A stretch of 57,082 bases of DNA from contig NZ_LGAP01000037.1 of assembly GCF_001270265.1 (NCBI RefSeq), forward strand, positions 1 to 57,082, in the 5' to 3' direction. The stretch comes from Ensifer adhaerens (GTDB taxonomy: Bacteria; Pseudomonadota; Alphaproteobacteria; Rhizobiales; Rhizobiaceae). Under the pieces are notes generated by a model. It had not been told where the DNA came from and searched no databases. It saw nothing but the letters and a program-made list of their open reading frames with translations. Below, piece by piece: positions 34,490 through 43,053 of this stretch. Positions within the stretch are counted from its first letter, which is position 1; each line of letters opens with the position of its first letter. The position numbers were made by a program, and so were the translations under genes.

Positions 34490-35130
34490 CGCGATGCCTC
34501 CGGGGAAAGGGCAAGCCCGGTGCCGATCATCGAGTCGCGGGTCACAAGGTCGGCAAGCTCTTCCTCATCGAGATCGTCGGTCCCCGCCGGCCGCTCCGGC
34601 ACCACGAGATAGCGCAACTCCGCCGTCGAATCCCAGACGCGGATGCGGGTTTCCGCGGCAAGCCTCAGCCCGAATTCCGCAAGCACCCCGCGCGGGTCGA
34701 TGACCGCGCGCGAGCGATAGGGCGGCGCCTTGTACCAGACCGGCGGCAGGCCGAGCACCGACCAGGGATAACAGGAGCAGAGGGTGCAGACGACGAGGTT
34801 ATGGGTATCTGCCGTATTGAACACGGCGCACATGTGCTCACCCTGCCGGCCGGTATAGCCGAGGCTGGCGATCGCCGCCGTCGCGTCGCGCTTCAACCAG
34901 TCGGCAAATTCGGCATCGGTCCAGGCCTTGGCGACGACGCGGGCGCCGTTGCGCGGGCCGATCTTCGTCTCGTAGGTCTCGACGATGGCATCGATCGCCG
35001 CCGGATCGATCAACCCCTTTTCCGTCAACACGGTCTCCAGCGCCTTCACCCGCGCTTCCATGTCGGTAAAATGGTTGTCGTGATGATGGTCGTGATCATG
35101 GTGATCGTGGCCATGATGGTGTTCGGACAT
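34486..35130 (-). CDS. nthA: Nitrile hydratase alpha subunit, cobalt type
   Basis: 214 residues. The metal site is VCTLCSC (residues 114-120). The Thr between the first two cysteines marks the cobalt type; iron enzymes have Ser. Cys115, Cys118 and Cys120 are the ligands, the latter two being oxidised in mature enzymes. The first 20 residues are an unusual His-rich tail (13 His) that could bind Co2+ or Ni2+. GAGGAG before the ATG at 35130 decides the start over 35160. Ensifer strains are known to use cobalt-type nitrile hydratases on nitriles including cyano-pesticides. No amidase or cobalt transporter is adjacent. Confidence 0.95.
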   Translation of the reverse strand: MSEHHHGHDHHDHDHHHDNHFTDMEARVKALETVLTEKGLIDPAAIDAIVETYETKIGPRNGARVVAKAWTDAEFADWLKRDATAAIASLGYTGRQGEHMCAVFNTADTHNLVVCTLCSCYPWSVLGLPPVWYKAPPYRSRAVIDPRGVLAEFGLRLAAETRIRVWDSTAELRYLVVPERPAGTDDLDEEELADLVTRDSMIGTGLALSPEASR

Positions 35131-35472
35131 TGCCTGGCTCCTCGCAGCACGACGCCCCATGGGCGCGCAGATGGCGCCGCCTCGTCACTGAGGCAATAGT
35201 CGTAGCGAATAAACTCCGGATTCGAAATCGTTTTCACCAGCAGCCAGGGGCCAGAATTGTCACCGTAACAAGTCCGGCTCGATGCGGTTTGGCGACCGCT
35301 GTCAACCAGGCCGGCTTCGGCTGCCAGCAACCATCCGGCAAGCGACGAAGGCATGATTGCATGCCGCCTCTATCGCACGTCATAGGTTGAGCTAAGGTCT
35401 TCTCAAGCGGGGTGATTCGGCGCCGTAGAGGCGGAAGGCGGCGGGCGGGGCATTGGGGGTGGCTGGCAACGC
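35131..35472. other. Intergenic region upstream of the nitrile hydratase operon
   Basis: About 340 bases between divergent genes. It must contain the nthA promoter. I see no cobalamin-type riboswitch signature and no recurrent repeat. Confidence 0.4.
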
Positions 35473-36498
35473 ATGACGACACCAATCGAAAGCGCTTTCC
35501 CGTCCCGTGCGATCCGCATCGTCGCGCCCGCCTTTTCCCTCGGTTTCCTCTTTCTCTTCTTGGCGCTTTTGCCATTGCCGTTGACGGTCGGTCTGCTGCG
35601 GCTGCCGATCGATGAGATCAGGCGCGACTATTTCATCAGCCAGAACCCCGTTCTCATCAGCGGTGCAGAGATTTGCTCGGTCGACTGCGCCCCGCAGGGC
35701 AACGGCCCGCAAGCCCCCCAGCGCTGCAGCACACGCGTTCGCTTTCAGCACGATGGCCGGCCTCATGACCATATCTTGAACACGCGTTCGGTCGGCGAAC
35801 CCGGCCTTTGCCGGCAGGGCAACATCACCATTGCAGGTGACAGGCCCGAGCATATCAGCCTCACTCATGACCATCGCAGCGTCATTCGCACAACGGCGCA
35901 GCGCCTTATCCTCGGCGCCGGCCTTGCGCTGTTCAGTCTCGTCATGCTGTTCAAGGCTGTACCCATTCTCCTTGCCCGCCGCGCCGCCGGACGGCGGTAT
36001 CTGCTGAAACCCGTCATCGTCGATCCCAGCGGCAAGCACCTCCTGCGCTACGCCCCGAGCGTGCCATTTGCGCGCGGTACGATCAAAACAGCCTATACCC
36101 GGATGAAGCCGGGCCAGCGACCGCGCTACCTCAGGCCATCGAGCGACAGCAGCGCACTGTCGACAACCGCTTTTGCCGGGCATGCCTACCCTGCCCTTGC
36201 CGTCATCGCCGAAGGCGTCTCGTTGCCGATCCTGCTTGATGAAAAACTCACTCGGCTGGAACTGAGCGAGCCGGAACGCAATCGCATTCGAACGGCCATC
36301 GACGAAACCATCGGGGAGTCTTCGGGCGAAATCGCAACCCCTGCTTCGGTGAGGGAGAAACTCATCCGGCCATTGTTGAGACGCAAGCCCCTCGATGGAC
36401 CGCGATTGTCGCCGAAATGGGCATACCGGCTTGCAATTAGCGCGACCGCTGCGCTCGTGTTTCTTGCCATAATCATCATGCGCTTGTTCCGCGTCTGA
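35473..36498 (+). CDS. Uncharacterized membrane protein
   Basis: A 341-residue protein with three hydrophobic segments: about residues 17-40 (LGFLFLFLALLPLPLTVGLL), 147-168 (LILGAGLALFSLVMLFKAVP) and 318-338 at the C-terminus. The loop between the first two contains four cysteines (EICSVDCAP, RCSTR, GLCRQG), suggesting a periplasmic disulfide-bonded domain. The remainder is a basic cytoplasmic region. I do not recognise a family. Single gene, divergent from nthA. Confidence 0.6.
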   Translation: MTTPIESAFPSRAIRIVAPAFSLGFLFLFLALLPLPLTVGLLRLPIDEIRRDYFISQNPVLISGAEICSVDCAPQGNGPQAPQRCSTRVRFQHDGRPHDHILNTRSVGEPGLCRQGNITIAGDRPEHISLTHDHRSVIRTTAQRLILGAGLALFSLVMLFKAVPILLARRAAGRRYLLKPVIVDPSGKHLLRYAPSVPFARGTIKTAYTRMKPGQRPRYLRPSSDSSALSTTAFAGHAYPALAVIAEGVSLPILLDEKLTRLELSEPERNRIRTAIDETIGESSGEIATPASVREKLIRPLLRRKPLDGPRLSPKWAYRLAISATAALVFLAIIIMRLFRV

Positions 36499-36676
36499 AG
36501 AACTCGCCACGTCCGCATTGGCTATGGAATGGCGCCAGCCTGTCGCGGCAAACGCCGTTCCTTGCGTCATTCTGCAAGACGGAACCCATTCAACGCATGA
36601 AACTATGCTGCACAATTCGAATGTTCCGGCTACCTTTGATTGTCAATTGTGGCCCATGGCCCTGTAATCTGACGTC

Positions 36677-37966
36677 ATGAACGTTCTGATTCTCGGCGCC
36701 ACCGGCTTCGTCGGCTCGGCCATCCTCCAGCGGTTGCTTGCCGATGGGCACATCGTCACCGGCCTTGGCCGCGCTGTCGCCCGCGCGCAGCTCAGGATGC
36801 CCGATGCGCAATGGCTTTCGGCCGATCTTGCCACCATGCCAGGGCCGCAGGATTGGATCACCCTCGTCGAAAACCACGACGTGGTGGTCAATTGCGCCGG
36901 CGCGCTGCAGGACGGGCTTTCAGACGATGTGGCCGTAACCCAGGAAGCGGCCATGCTGGCGCTCTATGCCGCCGCCAAAAGCAAGCCATCGATGCGCATC
37001 GTGCAGATTTCCGCCCCGCGCGGCGGTGCCGGCACTGACCGCGCCTTCCTCGCCACCAAGTTTCGCGCCGATGACGCACTGGCCGCAAGCAGCATATCGC
37101 ATGTGATCCTGCGCCCGACGCTCGTGCTTGGCCGCAACGCCCATGGCGGCTCGGCCCTGCTCAGGGCGCTTGCGGCCCTTCCCCTGGCGATCCCGCTCAT
37201 CCATGCGCAAAGCCGCGTCGAGACCGTTGCCTTGAGCGATGTCACGGAAGCCGTCAGCGCCGCCGTCGCCGATCTCGTGCCCGATCGAAGCGACCTCGTT
37301 CTCGGCCACACCGACCGCCCGACCCTTGCCGAACTCGTCGCACTCCATCGCCGCTGGCTCGGCCTGCCCGCCGCCCGCATCGTCGCGCTGTCGCCTGCCT
37401 TGGCTGCGCCGGTGGGCCTCGTTGCCGATATCGCCGGGCGCCTCGGCTGGCGTTCGCCGCTGCGCTCGACGGCGCTTGCCGTCATGGCCGGCGGCGTTGG
37501 CGCAGCGCCGGATCAAGGCAACCGTGCCGCGATCCCGCTGCTTTCGGCCGGGCAGACGCTTTCGGCCAACCCGGCAGGCGTGCAGGATCTCTGGTTTGCC
37601 CGGCTTTATCTCCTGAAGCCGCTGATGATCGTCGGGCTTTCGGCTTTCTGGCTGCTGTCGGGCTTGATTCCGCTCCTCGACCTTGAGGCTGCCCGACAAC
37701 ACTTCCTGCGTTTTCTCCCGGATGCACCGGCAACGGCGCTGACGCTTTTCACCTGCCTTGCCGATGTCGTGCTCGGCGTGGCCGTGTTGGTCCGCCCTCA
37801 CGCGAAACGGGCGCTCTTAGGCATGCTGGCGCTGACCGCCGCCTATCTCGTCTCCGCCACCCTTGTCGAGCCTGAGCTCTGGGGCGATCCGCTCGGACCG
37901 CTCGTCAAGGTTCTGCCGTCGATCCTGCTGACGCTGGCCACCTTTGCCATCCTGGATGAACGCTGA
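36677..37966 (+). CDS. SDR-family NAD(P)-binding protein fused to a DoxX-like domain
   Basis: 429 residues in two parts. Residues 1-300 are an atypical (NmrA/complex-I-like) SDR starting MNVLILGATGFVGSAILQRL with the GATGFVG nucleotide motif. Residues about 310-429 hold four hydrophobic helices resembling the DoxX-like domain (YLLKPLMIVGLSAFWLLSGL, LTLFTCLADVVLGVAVLV). The pairing occurs in proteobacterial membrane-bound SDRs of unknown function. Its stop and the next gene's start overlap by one base (TGATG), so the pair is coupled. Quinone or lipid chemistry at the membrane is a guess. Confidence 0.82.
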   Translation: MNVLILGATGFVGSAILQRLLADGHIVTGLGRAVARAQLRMPDAQWLSADLATMPGPQDWITLVENHDVVVNCAGALQDGLSDDVAVTQEAAMLALYAAAKSKPSMRIVQISAPRGGAGTDRAFLATKFRADDALAASSISHVILRPTLVLGRNAHGGSALLRALAALPLAIPLIHAQSRVETVALSDVTEAVSAAVADLVPDRSDLVLGHTDRPTLAELVALHRRWLGLPAARIVALSPALAAPVGLVADIAGRLGWRSPLRSTALAVMAGGVGAAPDQGNRAAIPLLSAGQTLSANPAGVQDLWFARLYLLKPLMIVGLSAFWLLSGLIPLLDLEAARQHFLRFLPDAPATALTLFTCLADVVLGVAVLVRPHAKRALLGMLALTAAYLVSATLVEPELWGDPLGPLVKVLPSILLTLATFAILDER

Positions 37967-38445
37967 TGCTCGCCGACGATCTCCTGCGCCTCGCCCATAT
38001 TATCGGCGCCACCGTGCTCTTCGGCACCGGCGCGGGCATCGCCTTCTTCATGGTGATGGCACGGCGCACGCGCGATGCGCGGCTGATCGCCCATGTTGCC
38101 GGTACGGTCGTGGTCGCCGATACGGTCTTCACCGCCACCGCCGTGATATTCCAGCCGATCACCGGATACCTGCTGGCGACAAGCATCGGCTGGTCGCTGA
38201 GCGAAGGCTGGATCGCCCTGTCGCTGATCCTCTATGTCGTCACCGGCCTGTTCTGGCTTCCCGTGGTCTGGATCCAGATCCAGCTACGCAATCTGGCGCG
38301 GTTCGCCGCGGCAGAGAACACACCGCTGCCGCCCGCCTTCGATCGGCTTTATGCCATCTGGTTTGCCTGCGGCTTCCCGGCCTTCTTTGCCGTGATCGGC
38401 ATTTTCTGGCTGATGCTGGCCAAGCCGCAGTTTTCGCTATTTTAG
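37966..38445 (+). CDS. DUF2269 family membrane protein
   Basis: A 159-residue protein with four helices: LLRLAHIIGATVLFGTGAGI with helix-2 TVVVADTVFTATAVIFQPIT, then SEGWIALSLILYVVTGLFWL and FDRLYAIWFACGFPAFFAV. This pattern matches the DUF2269 (YqjM-like integral membrane) family. It is translationally coupled to the SDR-DoxX gene; the two often occur together, so they probably act in one complex. It overlaps the convergent LysE gene by nine bases. Confidence 0.82.
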   Translation: MLADDLLRLAHIIGATVLFGTGAGIAFFMVMARRTRDARLIAHVAGTVVVADTVFTATAVIFQPITGYLLATSIGWSLSEGWIALSLILYVVTGLFWLPVVWIQIQLRNLARFAAAENTPLPPAFDRLYAIWFACGFPAFFAVIGIFWLMLAKPQFSLF

Positions 38446-39030
38446 CATCGGCCAGAGGCTGACGACGAGCAGCACCGCCATGGTGATGTTGAACCATTTG
38501 AGCCGCGCCGGCTCCGACAGCCATTGGCGCAGGACCGAGCCGAAGCCGGCCCAGGTCGAAACGCTCGGAAAGTTGACGAGCGCGAAGACGAGTCCGACGA
38601 CGAGAACGCTGAAGAGATAGCTTTCGCTATCGGTATAGGTCGCCATCGCCGAGACGGCCATGACCCAGGCCTTCGGGTTGACCCATTGGAAGGCGGCCGC
38701 CTGCAGGAAGGTCATCGGGCTCGCACCGGCCATGCCTTCGCCAAGAGAGCGCGACGTGCCGATCTTCCAGGCGATCCAGACGAGATAGGCGCCGCCGGCA
38801 AATTTCAGCGCGGTGTAGAGAAGCGGAACGGAATGCAGGAGCGCCCCGAGGCCGAAGCCGACGGCGATCAGCAGCACGAAGAAGCCGGCACCGATGCCGA
38901 GCATATGCGGGATGGTCCGCGTAAAGCCGAAATTCACGCCCGAGGCAAAGAGCATCATGTTGTTCGGGCCCGGCGTGATCGACGTGGTGAATGCGAATAG
39001 AAACAGCGCCAGGAGTGTGTCGGCTTGCAT
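38437..39030 (-). CDS. LysE/RhtB family amino-acid exporter
   Basis: A 197-residue, six-helix LysE-type exporter. The first helix region is FLFAFTTSITPGPNNMMLFA, with the conserved T-P-G-P-N-N signature, and FQWVNPKAWVMAVSAM is the second signature. Members export amino acids or homoserine lactone-like compounds; the substrate is unknown. GGAGG stands 6 bases before the ATG at 39030, which decides it over 39036. A perfect 11-bp inverted repeat 15 bases upstream suggests tight local control. Confidence 0.88.
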   Translation of the reverse strand: MQADTLLALFLFAFTTSITPGPNNMMLFASGVNFGFTRTIPHMLGIGAGFFVLLIAVGFGLGALLHSVPLLYTALKFAGGAYLVWIAWKIGTSRSLGEGMAGASPMTFLQAAAFQWVNPKAWVMAVSAMATYTDSESYLFSVLVVGLVFALVNFPSVSTWAGFGSVLRQWLSEPARLKWFNITMAVLLVVSLWPMLK

Positions 39031-39045
39031 GGTCATCCTCCGATT

Positions 39046-39071
39046 GAATTAGGTCATAGCTGACCTAATTC
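39046..39071. promoter_or_regulatory. Perfect inverted repeat, probable operator of lysE-type gene
   Basis: GAATTAGGTCA (39046-39056) and TGACCTAATTC (39061-39071) are perfect complements around TAGC. It lies 16-41 bases upstream of the start codon of the exporter, where a repressor would block transcription. No cognate regulator gene is adjacent. It is not a member of the recurrent repeat families. Confidence 0.7.
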
Positions 39072-39210
39072 CCGCAACCAGCCCGGAATTGTCATGGTGA
39101 CAACATCAGGCGACCACGGGCTGATCGGGCGGAACGCGCGCAGAGTGGGGATCAGCACGTGAGGGACAGGATTGTCCACCTGCCCCGCCACAAATCGTAT
39201 CAACGCGCTT

Positions 39211-39313
39211 GGAGCATTTTCAGGGAAAGTGCGACGCGGTTTTCCGTCAGGAAAATGCGGAGAAACGAACGATAGAGCGTTTTCGCGACGCCATCTAAAC
39301 CGGAAACGCTCTG
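39211..39313. repeat. RIME-type repeat, copy 7
   Basis: GGAGCATTTTCAGGGAAAGT...GGTTTTCCGTCAGG, then GAGCGTTTTCGCG paired with CGGAAACGCTC. It lies between the MBL gene end and the LysE operator. Confidence 0.8.
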
Positions 39314-39342
39314 GCATTTGGAGAAAGCGTCGAGCCGCCCGA

Positions 39343-40254
39343 TCAACCCCATTTCATCTCGCCCTTGACCACCTTGGCGCCAAGTTCAAGCGAGGAAACG
39401 TCGGCAAAATCCGGATAGAGCTTGGTCATGGCAGCGATCAGCTCGGCGCTGTCCTTTGCCTTGGCTTCCGCCTCGTTGAAGGCAATGAGATATTCGCGGG
39501 TAAACAGGATCGCCTCGACGCCTTCCGGCCCGCCCTCGCCCTTGTGCGCCGGCACGACGATGGCTGGCTTGCGGGCCGCCATGGCGTCGAGCGCTTCGAT
39601 CCACGTCCGCCGGCCTTCCGCCGTCGGCTCGTCGGCGACCCAGACATGCGTGCCGGAATAGACGAGCACACCGCCGAAGATGGCGTTGAGATCGGGCACA
39701 TGCAGGTAGCGGCGATCCTTCAGGCCTTCGATCGTCACGATGTCGATCCTGTTTCCTTCCAGCGTCAGCGATGAAAGCTCGGTGACTTCGGGGATGACGT
39801 CATCGGCAAGCACCTTCGGGCCGTTGTCGCCGAGCTGCGGGCTCCAGGTGTCGAGCTTGGTCTGGACATTGGCGTTGATCGCCGCAACGGTCGCCGCCGC
39901 CGCCAGCACCTTGGCATCCGGGAACGCCTCGACGATCGGCCGGAGGCTGAAATAGAAGTCCGGGTCGCTGCAGCTGACATAGATCGTCGTCAGTGCCTTG
40001 CCCGTCGCCTTGATCGCCTCTGCAACCGCCTTGCCATCCGAAAGCGTAAAGCCGCCATCGAGCAGGATTGCCTCCTTCTCGCCGGTCAAAAGCACCGGCG
40101 TGCGGCGGAAGCCGGCCTCGTCCGCCTGGAAATATCTCCATTCGAGCGTCGATGCGGCTTTTGCAACGAGGCCGGACGCCGGCTGGAACAGGGCGACGGC
40201 GCCCGCCGCCATCGCCGTTTTCATCGCCGTGCGTCGCGTCATAAGGAACTGCAT
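39343..40254 (-). CDS. MBL-fold protein with degenerate metal motif, Tat-type signal
   Basis: 303 residues. The N-terminus FLMTRRTAMKTAMAAGAVAL resembles a twin-arginine signal. The following fold is metallo-beta-lactamase-like (PVLLTGEKEAILLDGGF, then TTIYVSCSDPDFYFSLRPIV). The place of the H-x-H-x-D-H metal motif is occupied by SCSDPDF (residues 94-100), so the first two histidines are lost; the later IVVPAHKGEGG keeps a His. It may bind a different metal set or be non-catalytic. GAAGGAGAT upstream fixes the start at 40254. It is divergent from the LysR gene at 40377. Confidence 0.8.
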   Translation of the reverse strand: MQFLMTRRTAMKTAMAAGAVALFQPASGLVAKAASTLEWRYFQADEAGFRRTPVLLTGEKEAILLDGGFTLSDGKAVAEAIKATGKALTTIYVSCSDPDFYFSLRPIVEAFPDAKVLAAAATVAAINANVQTKLDTWSPQLGDNGPKVLADDVIPEVTELSSLTLEGNRIDIVTIEGLKDRRYLHVPDLNAIFGGVLVYSGTHVWVADEPTAEGRRTWIEALDAMAARKPAIVVPAHKGEGGPEGVEAILFTREYLIAFNEAEAKAKDSAELIAAMTKLYPDFADVSSLELGAKVVKGEMKWG

Positions 40255-40337
40255 GGGATCTCCTTCACCAAAGCCGATTGTCGATGACGCGACAATGCCG
40301 ACTGACACCCGCTTGAAAAAGCCCGGCACTTTGAACA

Positions 40338-40362
40338 GATTGTCTGATAATTTCAGACAATC
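40338..40362. promoter_or_regulatory. Perfect inverted repeat, probable LysR operator
   Basis: GATTGTCTGA (40338-40347) and TCAGACAATC (40353-40362) are perfect complements around TAATT. It contains the T-N11-A spacing typical of LysR sites and lies 14 bases before the LysR start and 84 bases before the divergent MBL start. It probably serves autoregulation and control of the MBL gene. Confidence 0.7.
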
Positions 40363-40376
40363 ATTGGAAAAACCGT

Positions 40377-41285
40377 ATGACCGTCAATCTGAACCGGCTT
40401 TCCCATTTCGTCGCTGTCGTCGAGGCGGGGTCGTTCACCGCGGCGGCTGAAAAGCTCGGCCTCGCCAAGGCCGCCGTCAGCCATCAGGTGGCGCAGCTCG
40501 AAAAGGAGCTGGGCACCACGCTTCTGATCCGCACCACCCGCCGGCTGCGGCCGACCGACACCGGCCAGCGGTTCTATGAGCGCTGCGTGCTGATCCTGCG
40601 CGACGCCGCGGAAGCAGTCGGCGCGGTGTCGGAGGAAGCCGAGATCCCGAGCGGCACGCTGACGCTGACCGCCCCTCTCGACTACGGCATGCGTGTCGTC
40701 GTCGACGCGGTGGCCGCCTATGTCGCGCAATATCCCGCCATTGAGGTCAACCTCTCCTTCAACGACATCGTCTTCGACATGATCGAAAAGCGGCTCGATA
40801 TCGCCATCCGCGCCGGCTGGCTGGTCGATTCCAGCGAGCGGGCGCGCCGCATCGGCACGTTCGAACAATATCTCGTCTGCTCGCCCGCTTACGCCGCAAA
40901 GCTCGGCGCGGCCGAACATCCGCGCGTTCTGGAGGGGGCGAGCTGGATCGCCAATGGCGCGCTCAAGGCGCCGCTGCAATGGTCGTTCACGAACGCAGCG
41001 GGCGAACAGGCAAGCGTGGTCGGCAAAGGGCCGGTGGCGGTCGACAGCACGGATGCCGCCTATTGCTGTGCGCTCGCCGGCATCGGGCTTGCCGTCCTGC
41101 CGGATTATCAGGTGCGCACCGAGCTTGCCGACGGCCGGCTCGTTCGTATCCTTGCCGATTGGACGCTGCCCTCAGGCGGCATTCACGTGGTCTACCCGCC
41201 ATCGCATTTTCGCCCGGCGCGGGTGCGCGCCTTCGTCGAGATCCTGCAAAAGCTGGAAAAGGCGCGGGGCCGGTCGGCCGCATGA
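40377..41285 (+). CDS. LysR family transcriptional regulator
   Basis: 302 residues. The N-terminal HTH is LNRLSHFVAVVEAGSFTAAA with recognition helix KAAVSHQVAQLEKELGTTLL. The effector domain starts GTLTLTAPLDYGMRVVVDAV, resembling the CrgA/DmlR-like LTTR branch that controls neighbouring oxidoreductases. It is divergent from the MBL gene with a perfect palindrome between them. The effector is unknown. It may also act on the aldo/keto reductase 115 bases downstream. Confidence 0.92.
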   Translation: MTVNLNRLSHFVAVVEAGSFTAAAEKLGLAKAAVSHQVAQLEKELGTTLLIRTTRRLRPTDTGQRFYERCVLILRDAAEAVGAVSEEAEIPSGTLTLTAPLDYGMRVVVDAVAAYVAQYPAIEVNLSFNDIVFDMIEKRLDIAIRAGWLVDSSERARRIGTFEQYLVCSPAYAAKLGAAEHPRVLEGASWIANGALKAPLQWSFTNAAGEQASVVGKGPVAVDSTDAAYCCALAGIGLAVLPDYQVRTELADGRLVRILADWTLPSGGIHVVYPPSHFRPARVRAFVEILQKLEKARGRSAA

Positions 41286-41400
41286 GCCAGCATTGTTCGT
41301 ACCTTCGAATGACATCTCGAAAGACCAGCCGATTGCACTAGATTGCGACATGCGAAACGCCACGTGTCCGTCCACCGCCTTCGATAAAAGGGAAAACTGA

Positions 41401-42246
41401 ATGCACGATCCGATCCCGACCACCACTCTCATCGATGGGCGTACCGTTCCGGTTCTCGGCCAGGGCACCTGGCGCATGGGCGACGAGCGCTCACGCGCCG
41501 CCGATGAAATGAAGAGCCTGCAGGCCGGCCTCGACCTCGGCATGACGCTGATCGACACCGCCGAAATGTACGGCAACGGCGCCTCGGAGCGCATCGTCGG
41601 CCAAGCGGTGCGCGGCCGGCGCGACGAGGTTTTCGTCGTCAGCAAGGTGCTGCCGTCCAACGCCAGCCGGATCGGCACCGAGGCCGCCTGCGAGCGCAGC
41701 CTGAAACATCTCGGCATCGACCATATCGATCTCTATCTGCTGCACTGGCGCGGCGGCTATCCGCTCGCCGAAACCGTGGCTGCCTTCGAAGCCCTCGAGA
41801 AGGCCGGCAAGATCGGCGCCTGGGGCGTTTCCAACTTCGATGTCGACGACATGGAGGAGTTGCTGGCGGTTCCCGGCGGAAAGAACGTCGCCGCCAACCA
41901 GGTGCTCTACAACCTCTCCCGCCGCGGCATCGAATACGACCTCCTGCCCTGGTGCCAAAAGCGCGGCGTCGCGATCATGGCCTACTCACCGCTCGACGAG
42001 GGTCGATTGCTGCGCAATCCGGACCTGGTCCACATCGCAAAAGCGCATCAGGCCACCCCGGCACAGATCGCGCTGGCTTTCCTCAAAACCCGCCCCGGCG
42101 TGATCTCGATCCCCAAGACCGGATCGGCGACACGCGCCCGCGAAAACCGCGACGCGATGGACATCCACCTGACCCCGGAAAACCTCACCGCCCTCGACAA
42201 CGCCTTCCCGCCGCCGAAGCGCAAGCGGTCGCTGGAGATGATTTGA
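41401..42246 (+). CDS. Aldo/keto reductase
   Basis: A 281-residue AKR with the full catalytic tetrad: Asp52, Tyr57 ([10 protein letters not shown]), Lys82 (VVSKVLPSN) and His115 (LYLLHWRGG). The C-terminal NADPH-binding segment is [19 protein letters not shown]. It is closest in style to the YeaE/DkgA-like AKR group, reducing small aldehydes or keto acids. Same orientation as the LysR gene; a ribosome binding site (AAAAGGGAAAAC) precedes the ATG. Confidence 0.9.
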   Translation: MHDPIPTTTLIDGRTVPVLGQGTWRMGDERSRAADEMKSLQAGLDLGMTLIDTAEMYGNGASERIVGQAVRGRRDEVFVVSKVLPSNASRIGTEAACERSLKHLGIDHIDLYLLHWRGGYPLAETVAAFEALEKAGKIGAWGVSNFDVDDMEELLAVPGGKNVAANQVLYNLSRRGIEYDLLPWCQKRGVAIMAYSPLDEGRLLRNPDLVHIAKAHQATPAQIALAFLKTRPGVISIPKTGSATRARENRDAMDIHLTPENLTALDNAFPPPKRKRSLEMI

Positions 42247-42288
42247 GGAAAAAAGTAGGAAAAAGCGGCTTCCACCAGGGCTCTGCCC

Positions 42289-42409
42289 GCCCCTCATCCG
42301 GCCTGCCGGCCACCTTCTCCCCGCTTGCGGGGAGAAGGAAACATGCGGCAAACTCCAGATCAAATCCCCCTCTCCCCGCCTGCGGGGGGAGGGCTGGGGG
42401 GAGGGGCAA
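42289..42409. repeat. Paired GCGGGGAGA intergenic repeat, copy 3
   Basis: The left half is CTTCTCCCCGCTTGCGGGGA with GAAGGAAAC; the right half is CCCTCTCCCCGCCTGCGGGG then GGAGGGGCA. Only about 15 bases separate the two here, the most compact copy. It lies between the convergent aldo/keto reductase and ilvH genes. Confidence 0.8.
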
Positions 42410-42458
42410 CCCTACCCGCATAGTTCACGGGAGGAGAACCCCTACCCCGCAGGCTTTG

Positions 42459-43031
42459 TTACATGCCCTGTGGCCCGCGGTTCATCGCAGCGATGCCGGT
42501 GCGGCAGACTTCGATGAGGCCGAGTGGCTTCATGATGGCGATGAACTGTTCGATCTTCGACGGCTTGCCGGTGATCTCGAACACGAAGTGATCGATGTTG
42601 GCGTCGATGACCGAGGCGCGGAAGGCGTCCGCCAGCCGCAGGGCCTCGACGCGATGGTCGCCCGAGCCATGCACCTTGACGAGCGCCAGTTCGCGCTCGA
42701 CCGGGCGGTCGTGGCCAAGCGTGCCGGCACGCACGGTCAGATCGACGACGCGGTGCACCGGAACCAGCCGCTCGAGCTGGTTCTTGATCTGGTCGAGCAC
42801 ATGCGGCGTGCCGCGCGTGACGATGGTGATGCGCGACAGATGCGCTTGATGTTCCGTTTCCGAAACGGTCAGGCTCTCGATGTTGTAGCCGCGGCCGGAG
42901 AACAGGCCGATGACCCGGGCGAGAACGCCCGGCTCATTGTCGACGAGAACCGATAGCGTGTGCGTTTCGGCGACTTCGGTTTCCTTGGCGATGAAATAGG
43001 CGGAACCGGTCGGTTGAAGGTGTGCGCTCAT
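42459..43031 (-). CDS. ilvH: Acetolactate synthase small (regulatory) subunit
   Basis: 190 residues. The N-terminal ACT domain (THTLSVLVDNEPGVLARVIG, LFSGRGYNIESLTV) and C-terminal ALS_ss domain (SGDHRVEALRLADAFRASVI, HFVFEITGKPSKIEQFI) are both complete. It binds valine and confers feedback inhibition on the large subunit. The start at 43031 is supported by an AGGAAAC ribosome binding site. It lies 22 bases downstream of ilvI in one operon. Confidence 0.96.
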   Translation of the reverse strand: MSAHLQPTGSAYFIAKETEVAETHTLSVLVDNEPGVLARVIGLFSGRGYNIESLTVSETEHQAHLSRITIVTRGTPHVLDQIKNQLERLVPVHRVVDLTVRAGTLGHDRPVERELALVKVHGSGDHRVEALRLADAFRASVIDANIDHFVFEITGKPSKIEQFIAIMKPLGLIEVCRTGIAAMNRGPQGM

Positions 43032-43053
43032 TGTCTTGTTTCCTGTCCCTATC

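Noticed and set aside
35131-35472. Cobalamin or cobalt riboswitch upstream of nthA
   Set aside because: I looked for a B12-box-like motif and found none in the interval.
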